The notes under the pieces are model-generated. The model saw nothing but the letters and a program-made list of their open reading frames with translations, had not been told where the DNA came from and did no database searches. Shown here piece by piece: positions 10,358 to 21,542 of a stretch of 64,000 bases of DNA. The stretch covers positions 16,973,346 through 17,037,345 of the forward strand of contig CM020618.1 of NCBI GenBank assembly GCA_009829735.1, given 5' to 3'. Positions within the stretch are counted from its first letter, which is position 1. Each line of letters begins with the position of its first letter. A program made the translations under genes and the position numbers. This DNA is from Pyropia yezoensis (taxonomy: Eukaryota > Rhodophyta > Bangiophyceae > Bangiales > Bangiaceae).

Positions 10358-11029
10358 TCACACCGACGCGCAGGCCGTGTTGACTTCGGATCCCAAGCCC
10401 ACCCCCAGCGCACGCTTCCAGATGAGAGCCAGGGGCGCGGCACGCAGGACGAGCTGCTTCGCCCAAAGCGACGCTCCCTCTGCGCTGTCCGCCACGAAGA
10501 AGTCCGAGTTGAGCTGTCGTTCCGTGTCGCCCATTGGGTACACCTCGACGATCCGCTCACGCAGAGACGCCTCCACGCCTTGAAGGGCCAGCGGGCAGCG
10601 GACGCCGAAACTGGGGCGTCCGTCCGGCTTGTCTCGGCAGAGGGCTACAAAGCGCCAACGCCTGAGCCCCTGCTCCACTGGAAAGTCGTCCTGCGTCGGT
10701 TCGACCTCCCCTTCCTGCACCGCCCGGTAGTGCAGACCGAAGTACAGCCAAACGTCCACGGCAGTCAGCCGCACGACACGAGATAAGCACCGAGAGGTGA
10801 GGCAGACATTCAGATTTCGTCGTCGATCGATGATTGACACCAGCTTGAGGCGCTTACGATGGGGGAGCAGCAGCGCCTTCCACTCGCCAGCATTGTCATC
10901 TTCAGGGAGACCGAAATTACGATGCACGGCTGCTTGGGGCGCCTCGCCACTGCCGGAAGAGGGTGTCCCTGTGGACTGCTCGGCATCGCCGTTCCTCTGC
11001 CAACAGCTCATTTCAAAAAGGCACCCCAT
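10358..11029 (-). CDS. Hypothetical protein, 223 aa
   Basis: I do not recognise the family. The frame is open further upstream, to 11329, but that part is Pro/Ser-rich and C-run-like, so I place the start at the ATG read from 11029 (MGCLFEMSCW). The body is not low-complexity: it contains a basic-hydrophobic stretch (RKRLKLVSIIDRRRNLNVCL), an aromatic segment (VDVWLYFGLHY) and WRFVALCRDKPDGRPSFG. A C-run ending in CAG lies just upstream on the coding strand, so the ATG could instead fall within a later exon. No membrane segment is obvious. It could also be a fragment of a mobile element, given its surroundings. Confidence 0.35.
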   Translation of the reverse strand: MGCLFEMSCWQRNGDAEQSTGTPSSGSGEAPQAAVHRNFGLPEDDNAGEWKALLLPHRKRLKLVSIIDRRRNLNVCLTSRCLSRVVRLTAVDVWLYFGLHYRAVQEGEVEPTQDDFPVEQGLRRWRFVALCRDKPDGRPSFGVRCPLALQGVEASLRERIVEVYPMGDTERQLNSDFFVADSAEGASLWAKQLVLRAAPLALIWKRALGVGLGSEVNTACASV

Positions 11030-11269
11030 CGTCGGGGGCTGTGTTGACGGAAGGGGGGCAGGGGGGATGGGGGGGGGAGAGGGGGTGCGAGGGAGACGAG
11101 GGAGCGAGGCATCGCACACATCTTTGCTTGCGGGTGGCGCAGGGCTGCAGTAGCCCTGCGCACTCTCGTCGGGGCGCAGAACGCATGCGTGCAGCTGCGC
11201 GCAGCTTTCGGAAGTCACGCTTCCCGGGCCGCCGAGCGCGAACCAAAGGGCACAGCCACCAACGTCGAC

Positions 11270-11491
11270 ATTAAGTCTAAGATACACAGGACAAAAGCAC
11301 GATGGAGCAAGAATCCGAAGATGGCCCAATGGGAAGATGGCCCCGGGGAGACCGCGAAGAACCCCGAGAACCGCTTCAACTTGCCTATCCAGGGTGAGGT
11401 GAGGTGGGCGAGGCCCCCACAGGGAGCCCCCAGCGGGCCCGATGCCAGCAAGGCACCGGCCGCTTACGAGGCCAACGCCAGCGCATCCGCC
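11270..11491 (-). repeat. LTR remnant, first part
   Basis: This stretch matches the outer half of the LTR at 59908-60607 from the GGACAAAAGC word to CCAGCGCATCC, with many substitutions. The match breaks exactly where a TIR element begins (11492) and resumes after it. It is an old LTR of the same family as the right-hand retrotransposon, with no coding region attached. Confidence 0.7.
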
Positions 11492-12659
11492 GCGCAGTGG
11501 GGCTTAAACCATGGTTCAGCACAAAGCCCTTTTGGCCGGTTTGACGACCCGCAACCGAGTCCACAGAGAGGTTGCGTTCGGCCTGTGGAGCATGGAGGGC
11601 GATTCCACAGAGGTTCTGTGGCAACTTTGTGGCGGCCATTCTTGCGCCCGACTCAATCTCCCAGGCGGTCGCTGGAGTGCCTCAGCCAATCAGCACTCGT
11701 TCAAAAGCCATCAGGCTGCCGCACTTCGCTGTTCAATGCACGGACCTGGCCGGGAGATTTGCTAGCTGTTGGACCCCCATACGCAGTTTTCTGCGGACTC
11801 CACAGAGTTTTGCGGTGTGCTTTTTTAAAACACATATTGAGGTGTGCGCGACGGTAAATATGTTCCTAGACAGCTGCGCAGCACGGCTTATCCCCTATCA
11901 AGATACAAGCCCAATTTTGGCCAGATCTCTTGCTTCGTTGTGTCATGCCTTGCTCGAGCACGAAAATGAACGGCTCGAGCAAGATTTTTCTTCTCTGCTC
12001 GAGGGGATGGGCTGAGGCCAAAGAATCTCCCCCAGAATGACCGACACGATGGCCGCTGTCGGTGTTCTGTCAACCAATGACAACAGCGGTGGCGCTGCTG
12101 TTCGCTGGATGGAGCGTTCCATAGGTTAGGATTCACGCCGTAGATGTCGAGCAAGGCGGAGAGATTTGCCCGTGCAGACACTCGAAAGCTGTCGTCTCGC
12201 AAGTTTTTTGCGAGGAATAGCGCGGGTTTTATACGCGTTCGTATAAATACTGCTCCCAAGCGTAGCGATGGTCGGTCGCTTCTTTGCGCTTCACGAGAGA
12301 GCTCTCCTGTCCCGTGCGCTTCCGGTTATACCAAGAGAGGTGGCGACCACCAACCGCCCAAAGTGCATAGGCAGATAGCAAGAAGCCGGGGGAAAAGCGG
12401 TGTCTATGACGCCTTCAGGGGGGGCCTACGCAGGTTTTATGCAGATTTTTGCTCGAGAGTTTCCCAAAAAAGCAATCAATTTTTGACAGGCGATAAGCAA
12501 TGCTGCGCTGCGGTTCGGAGCACATGGCCACAGGATGAAGGAAAAAAACAGAGATTGCTCGGGCGCACGATACCGTGCGAAGAGGTCGACAATCGAGTCC
12601 GCAACCCGCAAACCCGAATGAGGGCGATTTCCTGAACTCTGGTTAAAGCCCCAGTGCGC
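11492..12659 (+). mobile_element. 1.17-kb TIR element inserted in the LTR remnant
   Basis: The left end GCGCAGTGGGGCTTAAACC is matched by an inverted right end GCGCACTGGGGCTTTAACC, followed on both sides by a shared GTTCAG, giving TIRs of about 27 bases. The flanking sequence on both sides is continuous LTR when the element is removed. It carries no transposase and contains the third copy of the ~640-bp element. The terminus resembles that of the element at 42666-43588. Confidence 0.75.
11876..12508 (+). mobile_element. Non-autonomous TIR element, copy 3 (~633 bp)
   Basis: Bounded by GCGCAGCACGGCTTATCC on the left and the inverted terminus ending at 12508. It is collinear with 3631-4279 with scattered differences. 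It lies wholly inside the 1.17-kb TIR element, so it is either a nested insertion or a shared internal module. Confidence 0.85.
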
Positions 12660-13008
12660 TGCACTGGGCCTGCACTGGGGTGCTGGGGGTCACCAATCAA
12701 CCCTCATTCGCCAAATTCATGCGAAAATCAAACGAAGTCCCCGCACCAACAAATGCCAATCTTCCGAAAAAACCCCGTAGAAAACAGCGGAAAGACACGG
12801 AAACTCGTAAGAGAAACAAGTACGAATAACAAACAACAAACCCGAGGGTCAGCACTCCCTCAAACGGGCAATTTCACCGCTCCAGGTGACGGATCAGAGC
12901 ACCGGGCGTGTCGCCACTGCCCCGGTCCACTAATGTAGGGATCCTTGGCCGGCGCATCGTTCCACATAACGCTGAGAGCCAGGGCCCAAGTCAGTCTTTC
13001 AGTTCACA
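12660..13008 (-). repeat. LTR remnant, second part
   Basis: Resumes the match to 60240-60607 at the GGGTCACCAATCAACC word and continues through AAATGCCAATC and CGTGTCGCCAC. The probable LTR edge is the TTCACA at 13003-13008, TGTGAA on the minus strand. Together with 11270-11491 it makes one LTR split by an insertion. No partner LTR or internal region is seen, so it is probably a solo LTR. Confidence 0.7.
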
Positions 13009-13579
13009 ACGGTCCCTAAAGGTCTATCTCATACAATAAGGCTCACGAGATATATTCCTTCCGCGGCCGGACGCATGCGGCTCCTATCGGGAAAACGGTC
13101 CATCGTTTTTCCACTTGTACTGCCGACATGAGAAAAATAAGAAAGAGTCGCTGGACACCCCCGTGCGAGAGCGAAGAGAGCTCGAAAGAAGCGTACGCTA
13201 TAGTGTTCGAAGTGGAGATGGGCGAAGCTTCTTTTTTCGACATCCTAGGTATCAACTCGTGCACGCTATCTTTGGTCCGTTTTTTGTAGCCCTACTCGCG
13301 ACCTTCTCGCGCGAAGGAGTCGCAGACCGCTCTATCCCGTCTCCGTGGAGGCACAATGAAACCTGATTAGACCACAAAAACTGGGCCGAATGCTTGTGGC
13401 ATCAGCCATGACGCGAAGAATAGCCGTGGGCCTCCCCCGCTTCTATGTGACGCACGTGCACACTGTTTGCTCTTGTGTGACCGTCGTCTGCTTCCCTTCC
13501 GCACGGATCAACGAGATTCCCACTGTCCCTATCTACTATCTAGCGAAGACACAGCCAAGGGAACGGGCTTGAAAGAATC

Positions 13580-13619
<40 letters not shown>

Positions 13620-14511
13620 ACTTTGTGAGATGAGTTGGGACAAGCCGTACAAGCCGTAAGTTACAGTTGGGTCGGGACATTCACTTCCTTGTGATTGTGA
13701 GCCGAGAACGAAGGCACATTCGGTTCCAAATCGCTACTTTATTTGGTGAGGCGCAGCAGTTCTGGGCGAGGGGCGTCCGCTTTTCATCATGTTCGACAAT
13801 TTGCATTTACTGTGCTTGACCATTGCTCTCGTAATAACTACAGTCGTCTGTAGGGAAATTGTACACGTGTCATAATGATTACTTGCCTTATTTGGTCATC
13901 GATCTGTGTCCGAAATCTAGTCTCCATACAGTAGACCTTGTTCGCATCGAGGTACGACCAACCGTTTTGCAAGGCTATGATTGATTTTACACTGTTCGTG
14001 CCAACGGTGGTGTCAGTCGCCGGCCCTTCTGAATCTCGTCCTGGTTGACGCTTCCCGACACAGGCCCGGACCACCCGTGCACGCGTCCGCCTCTGAGTGT
14101 CTAGGCGACCATCTGTCAGACCCGTTTCTTCAGACAGCCGGGAGCGGAAGACATGCATTCACCGTCAGCCAACGGAAGAGCTCACCGTTTGTGGAACTGA
14201 TGACCGGCGCAAGTTGCCGGAGGAACTACCTACTGGGTCAAAGCTTTATTTTGTGGCGTCAGCTCAGGACTAGTTTTCTGAACAGGTTTTTGCGCTTCGG
14301 CCTGAGTTGAACCGTGCCCCCCCTGCCCACCATCCGCTGCGCTCGACCGGCAGAGGCCCCTGCCTCTCCGCGTCCTTCATTGGCTGCCACACCTCCCCCC
14401 CTCCTCCTCGTCGGCACTTTTTTTTGCCGCACCCAGTGTCATTCTACTGTGCACTTCCCGGAGGCGCAAGAGCTTTGCTGGGCACGCTCCGGCTGTGCCG
14501 TCGTTGACGTG
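13009..14511. other. No gene recognised; lower-GC stretch
   Basis: Base composition drops towards even here, as it does again after 17.3 kb. Frames are short. I see no tandem or inverted repeat and no recognisable gene. Confidence 0.4.
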
Positions 14512-15051
14512 ATGTCCTTCGTCGTGACCCCTATCCTGCGTCTGGCGATTGTCTTGGATGACATTCCTATGGCCGTGGCGGTGTTGCGGCGGCTGGTGCT
14601 CCCTCCTCTGCCGGGCGTTGTCGATGCTCCGGATGACCTGCTGCGTGCGCCGCGTGGCCTGCGGTCTGGCGACGAGGCGGCGACGGTGGCGGACTTGGCC
14701 CGCTGGTGGGGCTTGAACGCGCGCCGCGAGAAACTGGCGGTGCTGCGCCAGGTTTTATTTGAGAGCGGCCGCCCATCGATAGTGGCAGTTCCCTGGCTAG
14801 CGGCAGAATTGTCGCGCGAGCGCTTCGAGACTTTCCCCGATGGGGCAGCGGGATCATCAGCGGCTGGAGTTACGATGGCAGCCCATATTATCTGCGCAAC
14901 GGCGGCACGCGTGGACGTTTTTATCGCTGTCGCTGCTGTGAGTGATACCTTCCTCCCAAGCTTCCTCGCGACGGACATGGCCGGGCTGTTTTGCAGTGTG
15001 ACGAACGGAAACGTATCTTCTGCCTCCTCACGCTTCCCTGATGCTCGCTGA
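14512..15051 (+). CDS. Hypothetical ORF, 179 aa, possibly a gene fragment
   Basis: Not recognised. The ATG at 14512 opens a hydrophobic N-terminus (MSFVVTPILRLAIVLDD) followed by an Ala/Leu/Arg-rich body with GDEAATVADLARWWGLN and a hydrophobic ICATAARVDVFIAVAAVSD segment. Codon use is GC-rich, as in the real genes of the window. Protein-like sequence goes on after the stop in other frames (about 15050-15290 and 15430-15770), so this may be one exon or the front part of a decayed gene. Confidence 0.3.
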   Translation: MSFVVTPILRLAIVLDDIPMAVAVLRRLVLPPLPGVVDAPDDLLRAPRGLRSGDEAATVADLARWWGLNARREKLAVLRQVLFESGRPSIVAVPWLAAELSRERFETFPDGAAGSSAAGVTMAAHIICATAARVDVFIAVAAVSDTFLPSFLATDMAGLFCSVTNGNVSSASSRFPDAR

Positions 15052-15975
15052 TACGGGGCGCTTGGCCGTCAGCGGTCTGGTCAACGTGTCGCCTGCCATG
15101 ATACCGCAAGTCACTCGTCTTCTTGCGAACTCTTTGTCGCTGGGTGACAAGATCACGCTTCTCATTCTCAACGAGAAGCTTTCCTGTCGCCAAGAGGCAA
15201 TCGCTCTTCAGATGGTCGTCGTGGTTCTGCCTGAGGGTCCTGGCCGCTGGCACACACCGCTGGCAGTCATCGGGTGGAGATGAGGCGAGCTCCGTGTTTC
15301 GCCCCATTGCCGCCACCTTTGTCAAGCGTGCTGCACGGGTGGTGCCTAACCACCCTCTCCCCAAGAAGTGCATCCCAGCGGCGTTGCCTCCGCCCGAGGA
15401 AGCCGCTGTGTAAGTCCCCGGAGCGGGCGTGACCTCCTTCCTCCGCGGTTTTGCGTTGAAGCATGCGGTGGGCCCAATTGGTGGGGTCTTGATGCTGCAC
15501 AGGGTTGGGTGGACACTCTTCTCTCTGGTGCTGGCGCTGCCATTGGGAAGTACGACGTCAAGGCTGTTCATGTGAAATGCACCGACGGCATGTGCGTGGG
15601 GGTGGCCAAGAGCAAGCGCAAGACGGTTGAACGCGCGGCGAAGTGTCATAACACACACTGGTGGCGGCCGTTTCCCACTTGCAGTTATTGCTGCGAGGTG
15701 GGGCGCGTGAGCATGTCGGTACGGCTGGGCCAAGCGCCGACACTCCATGCTCGTATGCACGTGTGAGTAGGGCGGGGACTGACATTGAGTCCGCCCCCAT
15801 CACTGCCAGCTCCTCTTCCTCTCATGCCAAGAAGGCAAAGCGCTCGACATCCTCTGCGACGGCCATCGACGGCGCAAGCAACGATGTTTACAACTGTACA
15901 TCTCCAAAGACCGCAGAAGTGGGCAAGTCATTGGAGCCCTCCCCGAGCCCGTCTAAGCATAGCCGCAACCGCTGA
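15052..15975 (+). pseudogene. Protein-like fragments in shifting frames
   Basis: Segments such as LLANSLSLGDKITLLILNEK (about 15113-15172), LPEGPGRWHTPLAVIGW (about 15230-15280), an LSGAGAAIGKYDVKAVHV piece with Cys and His residues (about 15520-15660) and a Ser/Lys-rich tail (about 15790-15975) lie in different forward frames. They look like a degraded or multi-exon gene continuing from 14512. I found no splice sites that join them cleanly and cannot name the family. Confidence 0.25.
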
Positions 15976-16429
15976 ATACATTTGTGCAGTCCTCCCTTGT
16001 TACTGCCGTTCCGCCGCAGCCCCCATGCTTGAGGTTTGTGTTGTCGGTTAGGCTGTTATTGTCTGTGCCTAGCGAGTGAGCTTATTGACCATGCTTGCTT
16101 GCCTGCAAGAATTCTTCATCAAGGCCTCTCGGCCGGCGTGGCCGGGCGTTGTGGCTCATATCCTGCTCGCTATCAAGACATAGGTGGTTGCTGCTTCTGG
16201 GCTGGCCGACCACCCTAACATGAGCGGCGGAGGAGGCGGTAAAGATGACAGTCAATGCTTCTTGTCCCACCAAAGGCCCCTTTGCAAGCTTCTGTTCCTG
16301 TACTGCTTGTTCTGCCTGCTTCGCTGCAGGCATCAGCTAGCATGACTGCGCACATAAAGAAGTAAGGCCTGACTAACAATGATCAATCAATAGTTAAAAA
16401 AACGGTTCCAAACACACCGGACGGTGGGG

Positions 16430-16850
16430 GTTGAGGCGCAAAGGAAAGATGCCTTCCCGCTCTACAAGCCCCCTCCTTCCCTTCAGTAGCCACAGGGCGC
16501 CCGACTCCTCTCACCGCGCCGAGTCCGCCGCTGCCGACGCCGCCGTCACCGGCGCCACCACCGTGGCTGGCACCACGGCCAGCACCACCGCCGTCGTAGC
16601 CGTCACCATCACTACGACCGCCGTTGCTACCTCCACCGCCGCCGGTAGCAGCTGCCGACGTCGCCGCCACCGCCGCCCTCACCACAGCTGGCATCACGAC
16701 CAGCACTACCGCCGTTGCAGCCCCCACCGCCGTCACAGTCCCCACCGCCGCCGAGGCCGCCACGGCCACGGCCACCGCCGTCGCTGCTAACACGGACAGC
16801 ACCACCACCGACACCATCACAGCCACCGCGCGATCACCACAGTCACCATG
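16430..16850. repeat. GCC/ACC low-complexity tract
   Basis: Loosely periodic trinucleotides built from GCC, ACC and GTC fill this block. Long frames on both strands read as Ala/Thr/Val or Gly/Ser runs. This is simple-sequence DNA rather than a gene. Confidence 0.65.
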
Positions 16851-17063
16851 ATGGGTAGGATGAGCCAGCCGACGACCAAATGGGGGCGTGCCAGCCCACC
16901 CGCCAGAGGCGGACGCGGGGGAAAGGCGACTGCCAGCTCAGGGTCATATGGGCTAGGGGGAAGATGCCATCCGGGGGGGAGAGGGGGTACCACACCATCA
17001 TCATCCGGGGGCGGCGGTGGGCCGGGGGCGCCTGGCGGTGAGGGAGGTCCGAGGGGGGCAATG

Positions 17064-17111
17064 GGCGGTGGCGGCGTCGCCGCTGCGGGCGGTGGCGGCG
17101 TCGCCGCTGCG
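17064..17111 (+). repeat. 24-bp tandem duplication
   Basis: A 24-base unit beginning GGGCGGTGGCGGCGTCGCC occurs twice without interruption, within G-rich sequence whose complement would read as Pro/Ala repeats. Confidence 0.75.
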
Positions 17112-18338
17112 GGCGGCGGATCACCGCCCGCCAGGGCGGGCGGGAGGGGGGCAGGGGTCATTATGGGGTAACAGGGGGCGTGAGTCGTGCAGAAAGGTTT
17201 ATTGGCAGGGAGACGGGGGGCGCGCAAGAAGGTCCTGTGACGAATAAGGTCCAGCTGACGGTCGTCGATGCGGCGGCTCGCGGAGCACGAAAGCGTCTCT
17301 CATTTCATTTCAGCCGTGCACGCCAAGCACTAAAGAGGAAATTCTCACGTCCAAATCAAATCGTAGTATCTGAGTGATGACACTTGTCGTTAAGCCAAGG
17401 ATCAAAGAAATACAGAAGGAGGTGCTCGCCCACAGCGCTGTGCCCACTGAACCGTCGTCGCGGATTTCGGGAAACAGGCTTGTTTTCCACCTGCGTAGCC
17501 GCCTCCGCACCCTTTCACAGCTGCCTCTAGCCCATATTTTCGGCCGGAAATCACAAAAATGCTTGCACGCACTGACGGAGGGCGGCTGCGGGCTTGCTCT
17601 CTCATACGAGGAAATTGTCTGTGGCGTGCGCCTTGCGCCCATCAGAGATGCGCTCGTCACAGTCCAAATGGGCAAGCTCACATAATAGCGTGCAGAAGCC
17701 GTTCGAGCATGCTGTTGCATTGGCAGAGCATGCGCTTGCTCGTCTGACCATAAACAGGGGCCAATCCACCGATCAGTCGTGGGAAGAAGCGGCTCTGCCA
17801 AGCAAGACCTTGTAATAATGCTTGCCCCACGAGCAAAATATTTCTGACTCAAGGGCCTGGGTACATGGCTGCGCGAATGTTTCCCCAACGAAAGCATGAG
17901 AGTGCGGCGACGACGGTCAAGTTTGCGCGGTGCAAGTACAGTACATATAAATGCATAATTGTGTGCACCAGCACTCGGCGCTCGCCAACAGCTACGAACC
18001 ACTGCGTCATCAAAAAAAAAACAGATCCGGGCTGCCGTCGTACAAACGTGGTCCTTTGTACGGAGCTGTTGTGGGTATAACGTTCATGCACGCCTGCTCA
18101 TGCAAGAGGGAAGCCGGACCAGGCCGTCATCGTTTTCGCCGAGTCTTGTCATTCGAGCCGAGCGCTAGCTTTGATATTGCTTATTTCTGATTTCCGCCCT
18201 GGGAACTGAGACTGACTCTCTCAGAAAGGCTCTCAGCCAATCGAAAAGGCCCCTCGGACCGACTCCCCGACCGATGTGCCGCCACAGGCCGGAATCGCCT
18301 GTGCTTTCTTTCAGATCTCCAAGGAAAAAGAGATCTGT

Positions 18339-18385
18339 CCAAGATGTTTTCGAATGGGGCTGCAGTGCAAGATGTTTTCGAATGA
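18339..18385 (+). repeat. Short direct repeat
   Basis: The word CAAGATGTTTTCGAATG occurs twice, 30 bases apart, just upstream of the inverted repeat that starts at 18467. Confidence 0.7.
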
Positions 18386-18466
18386 GACCGCTGACATCGA
18401 AGATGCCTCAGCTCCTGAAGAAGATAGTGCTGATGCACTCCGTGGCCGTCTTGAAGAATCGATTGG

Positions 18467-19383
18467 GGCGCCTTACGATAGAATCCTCATTCTCTTCGGC
18501 TCAGGAACAGTTTGAGCTACACATACGATCGGACGCGGGAAACGGAGATCTGTCCAGTGGTGCGTGACACGTGTCTGAAATGCGAGGCCTGAGAAATTTT
18601 TGTGAGGATTCTAAAATGTAAGATTCTCAGGTGTCACTCTGAATCGCCTTCATGTGGCACGTGGGGGGCCATTTCTCAGGGTAAGCTTTGAACGCCAAGA
18701 ATATTTTCGAGGCATATCCCAACTCGACCACGCTCAAAAACGTGACTGTGCTATCGTAAGTCGCCACAACTGTTGATGCTTCGAAGACGAGATAAAAGTC
18801 TTTTGCCAATAGGGCGCCTCCATTTCTTGAACAAATGACTTTCAGGCTCGGTCTCGGTACGCGCCCCGCAGCAAAATGAAGCAAGCGGTAAACAGAAGCA
18901 GTGTTACATTCCTAGTTTTTTGCCACATATGTGTACTGTTAAACGAGAATACTATAATAACGCAATAAAAGTTTGCTTTTTTCAAACAACGATCAGCTGG
19001 CATCCGTTGACCAAGACCACTAGTGGCGTCTTACAGTACAAACTTCATCTTTTTTGAGCCCCCTCTCGCCGAGATAGCGGGCTTTGAAAATCGAGCAGAC
19101 ACAAGTCCCTTGGAGTTTTGCAACACGTTCTTGACCGACACAGTTCCGTCAGTCGCGTCGTCCCGCTGCAGAAGAAGTCCGTTTGAAGGGGCAGCGGGGG
19201 TGGCGTCAACTAGGAAGAAAGCGAAGGTGCAACAATTTACATACACTGCAGAGTGTGTCTGGACTTCGCGAAGTGAGAAAAGAAACACGTGCAAACGACG
19301 CGTCTCGTTCTCGCGAATCTGTTGATGTCAGAAAATTTAAACGTAAAGAGCCAAATAGAATGAGATTTCTGTCGTAAGGCGCC
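18467..19383. mobile_element. Inverted-repeat-bounded block, ~0.9 kb
   Basis: The left arm 18467-18503 begins GGCGCCTTACGATAGAA. The right arm 19348-19383 is its reverse complement with five differences in 36 positions. A further partial, inverted copy of the GGCGCCTTACGATA word lies near 18750. The interior encodes no protein I recognise. It looks like an old non-autonomous TIR element. Confidence 0.5.
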
Positions 19384-20504
19384 AGACTTGTATTCTTGCC
19401 AATAGAAGAATTGAACGCGCGTCTTTTTGAAATACAGTATTTGAAGCTTCGTGGGGTCCTGGCCAATCCAGCATGGGGGTTATTGACTGGATTGCTATAA
19501 GTGAGCGTTTGGAGGCCTTGGGGAAAACGTTGTAACGACGCTACTTTCATTCAGGTTGTCTGCTGCGGCCATGTTCGAACCTCTTGTGCTTCCAATCAGT
19601 GCGAAAAAGTAGAGAACGAGGACAGAACACGGTGGGGGTCACTTCCTTTCGACGGGGTCCGGGACTGACCAGACCGCGACTAAAATGCGCAAGCGACTGC
19701 AATAAAATGCCATTTTATGCAGATAGGTGGATTATCGTTCCACGCAATGTTCACAGATTAATGCGCATATCTGTCGTGACGCCCGCATGGCGCGATTACG
19801 AAACTCTGGGGCGCGAACATGGCACTGTTCTCTTTCAGCGCGCTCGCCCGTCGCCCTGGTAATCAAGGATGCACCGTCCTCGCAGTCGTACCTTTATCGG
19901 TCCGCCTAATCTCGCCCACATTCGCCATTCTTTATCGCAAATGCCGCCGAGCATCTTTATTAAGTGACAGCTAATCCATATGTTGAAGTCAACGTTGGGT
20001 TTGGGCTGCTCACCAAATGGTGCGGCTTGGCATGTGTATCTCATCGCTCCGCCGGCCCTCGGGCACGCTGGTGCCCCGACGGCCAGCCAATCCGTGCAGA
20101 TTGTGCAGACCCGCATCCCACGTGATGCTCTGGACGGTGCGAACCCCTTCCCCTCCACCCTCGCTTGTAGTTCCTGTATGTTTCCTCTCCCGCCCTCCCC
20201 CCTCCGATTGGAGAAGACGGCTCGGGCCATGGGAAGGAAAACGAACGTGACTGTGAAGTTGCGAAGAAGGAGAGACGAGATAGTTCCCCTGCCGCAGTGG
20301 GACGTTTGGCCGCTATGCGCGTCCCAACGCGCAGCAAGGCATGCCGCCGTTCTGCAAGGACAGCATAATACGTGTTCACGAAAAAAAGTTGTATGTAGGT
20401 GCGCTAAATACTACGCCAAATGAAGGGTACCGGTTTTTGGCAAATATGATGCAGTTCCCAGATTATTGTTTCACGAAGATCAGAGTAATATCGCTACCAC
20501 AAGG

Positions 20505-20815
20505 CCATGAGCCAATCGGGTGCTGGTAGCTCTTACCGGACCAACAGCGTGCTGTGGCTCTCTCGTTTTGACCAGGTGACGATTGGCTGCGGTCGCAGCG
20601 GATCTTATACCGAACGCTGGTTAGTCAGAACGCTGTTGTTCTCCAGTGCAATATCGACGGCTTTCACTCTATCTCGGCCTGACTTACTCAAGAACAGTGC
20701 GAGAGAGCGCATCTAGAGCCTGTTGATGCCTGTTCCCTCTCCGATGTTGTCAGAAATTATGAGAACTTTTAGTATCGCACTGTTTCCACGGCAACGAAGA
20801 GCAGTCCATGGTCAG
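20505..20815 (+). repeat. Long inverted repeat, left arm
   Basis: About 310 bases recur, inverted and with indels, at 21260-21542. Conserved words include CCATGAGCCAAT at the outer edge, CGAACGCTGGTTRGTC in the middle and GCACTGTTT near the inner edge. The translations of the two arms also match across about 40 codons. The spacer is about 445 bases. The outer edges could be element termini, but no target duplication is obvious. Confidence 0.75.
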
Positions 20816-21259
20816 CTGGAGGCCTGCCACCCTGACCAGCGTCAGATGCACTGGCGTTCGGAGTGCTCTGTCTTCAGGTGCAGCAGAGACCGATCCCGGG
20901 GGCACTTAGAGATATAATGATCTATTTCATCGACAAAGCCGTGACTTTCGCCTCCGGTAGAGACCACTGAGCAGGCAGCGAGATTATCACGCCAACTTCG
21001 AAGGGCGTTCGGAGATTAGCTATCCCAAATTTGGCCCTCTTCCGTTCATGAGTGGCAGGACCACCAGCACATGTCGCGCATGACGATTGAACACTCACTT
21101 GCGTTGACTCGGACTTCTCTAAGCTTGCACCACGACTGGATCAGGCTTCTCGAGAAAAAGCCGCGGAGACTATTTTTATTTTATGTATTGCAGTGCCCCA
21201 AATTCTCTCTCATGGGGATAACATGAACAGACCAAGGGCATGCCTCAAATGACGCACCT

Positions 21260-21542
21260 CTGACCAATGATTGCTCTGCGTTGCCGTGCAAACAGTGCAA
21301 TCCGAGATTTTCTCAAGATATCTGGCCGCATCGAAGAGGTAAGAGGCCCAGTTGCGACTCCTCCCACTGTTGATGAGTGGATCACGCCGAGATACCGGGA
21401 AAGCGGTCGAGATCGCCCGAGAGAACAACAGTGTTCGGACCAACCAGCGTTCGTTATAAGATTCGCTGTGAAAGCAGCCAATCATCGCCTTTTTATGATC
21501 ACGCTATTGGTCGGCAGCTACTAGCACGCTATTGGCTCATGG
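21260..21542 (-). repeat. Long inverted repeat, right arm
   Basis: Imperfect reverse complement of 20505-20815, ending at CTCATGG. A shorter related piece (GGAGCAGTCATTGGTTAG and following) appears near 23163-23210, so the family is present more than once in this island. Confidence 0.75.
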
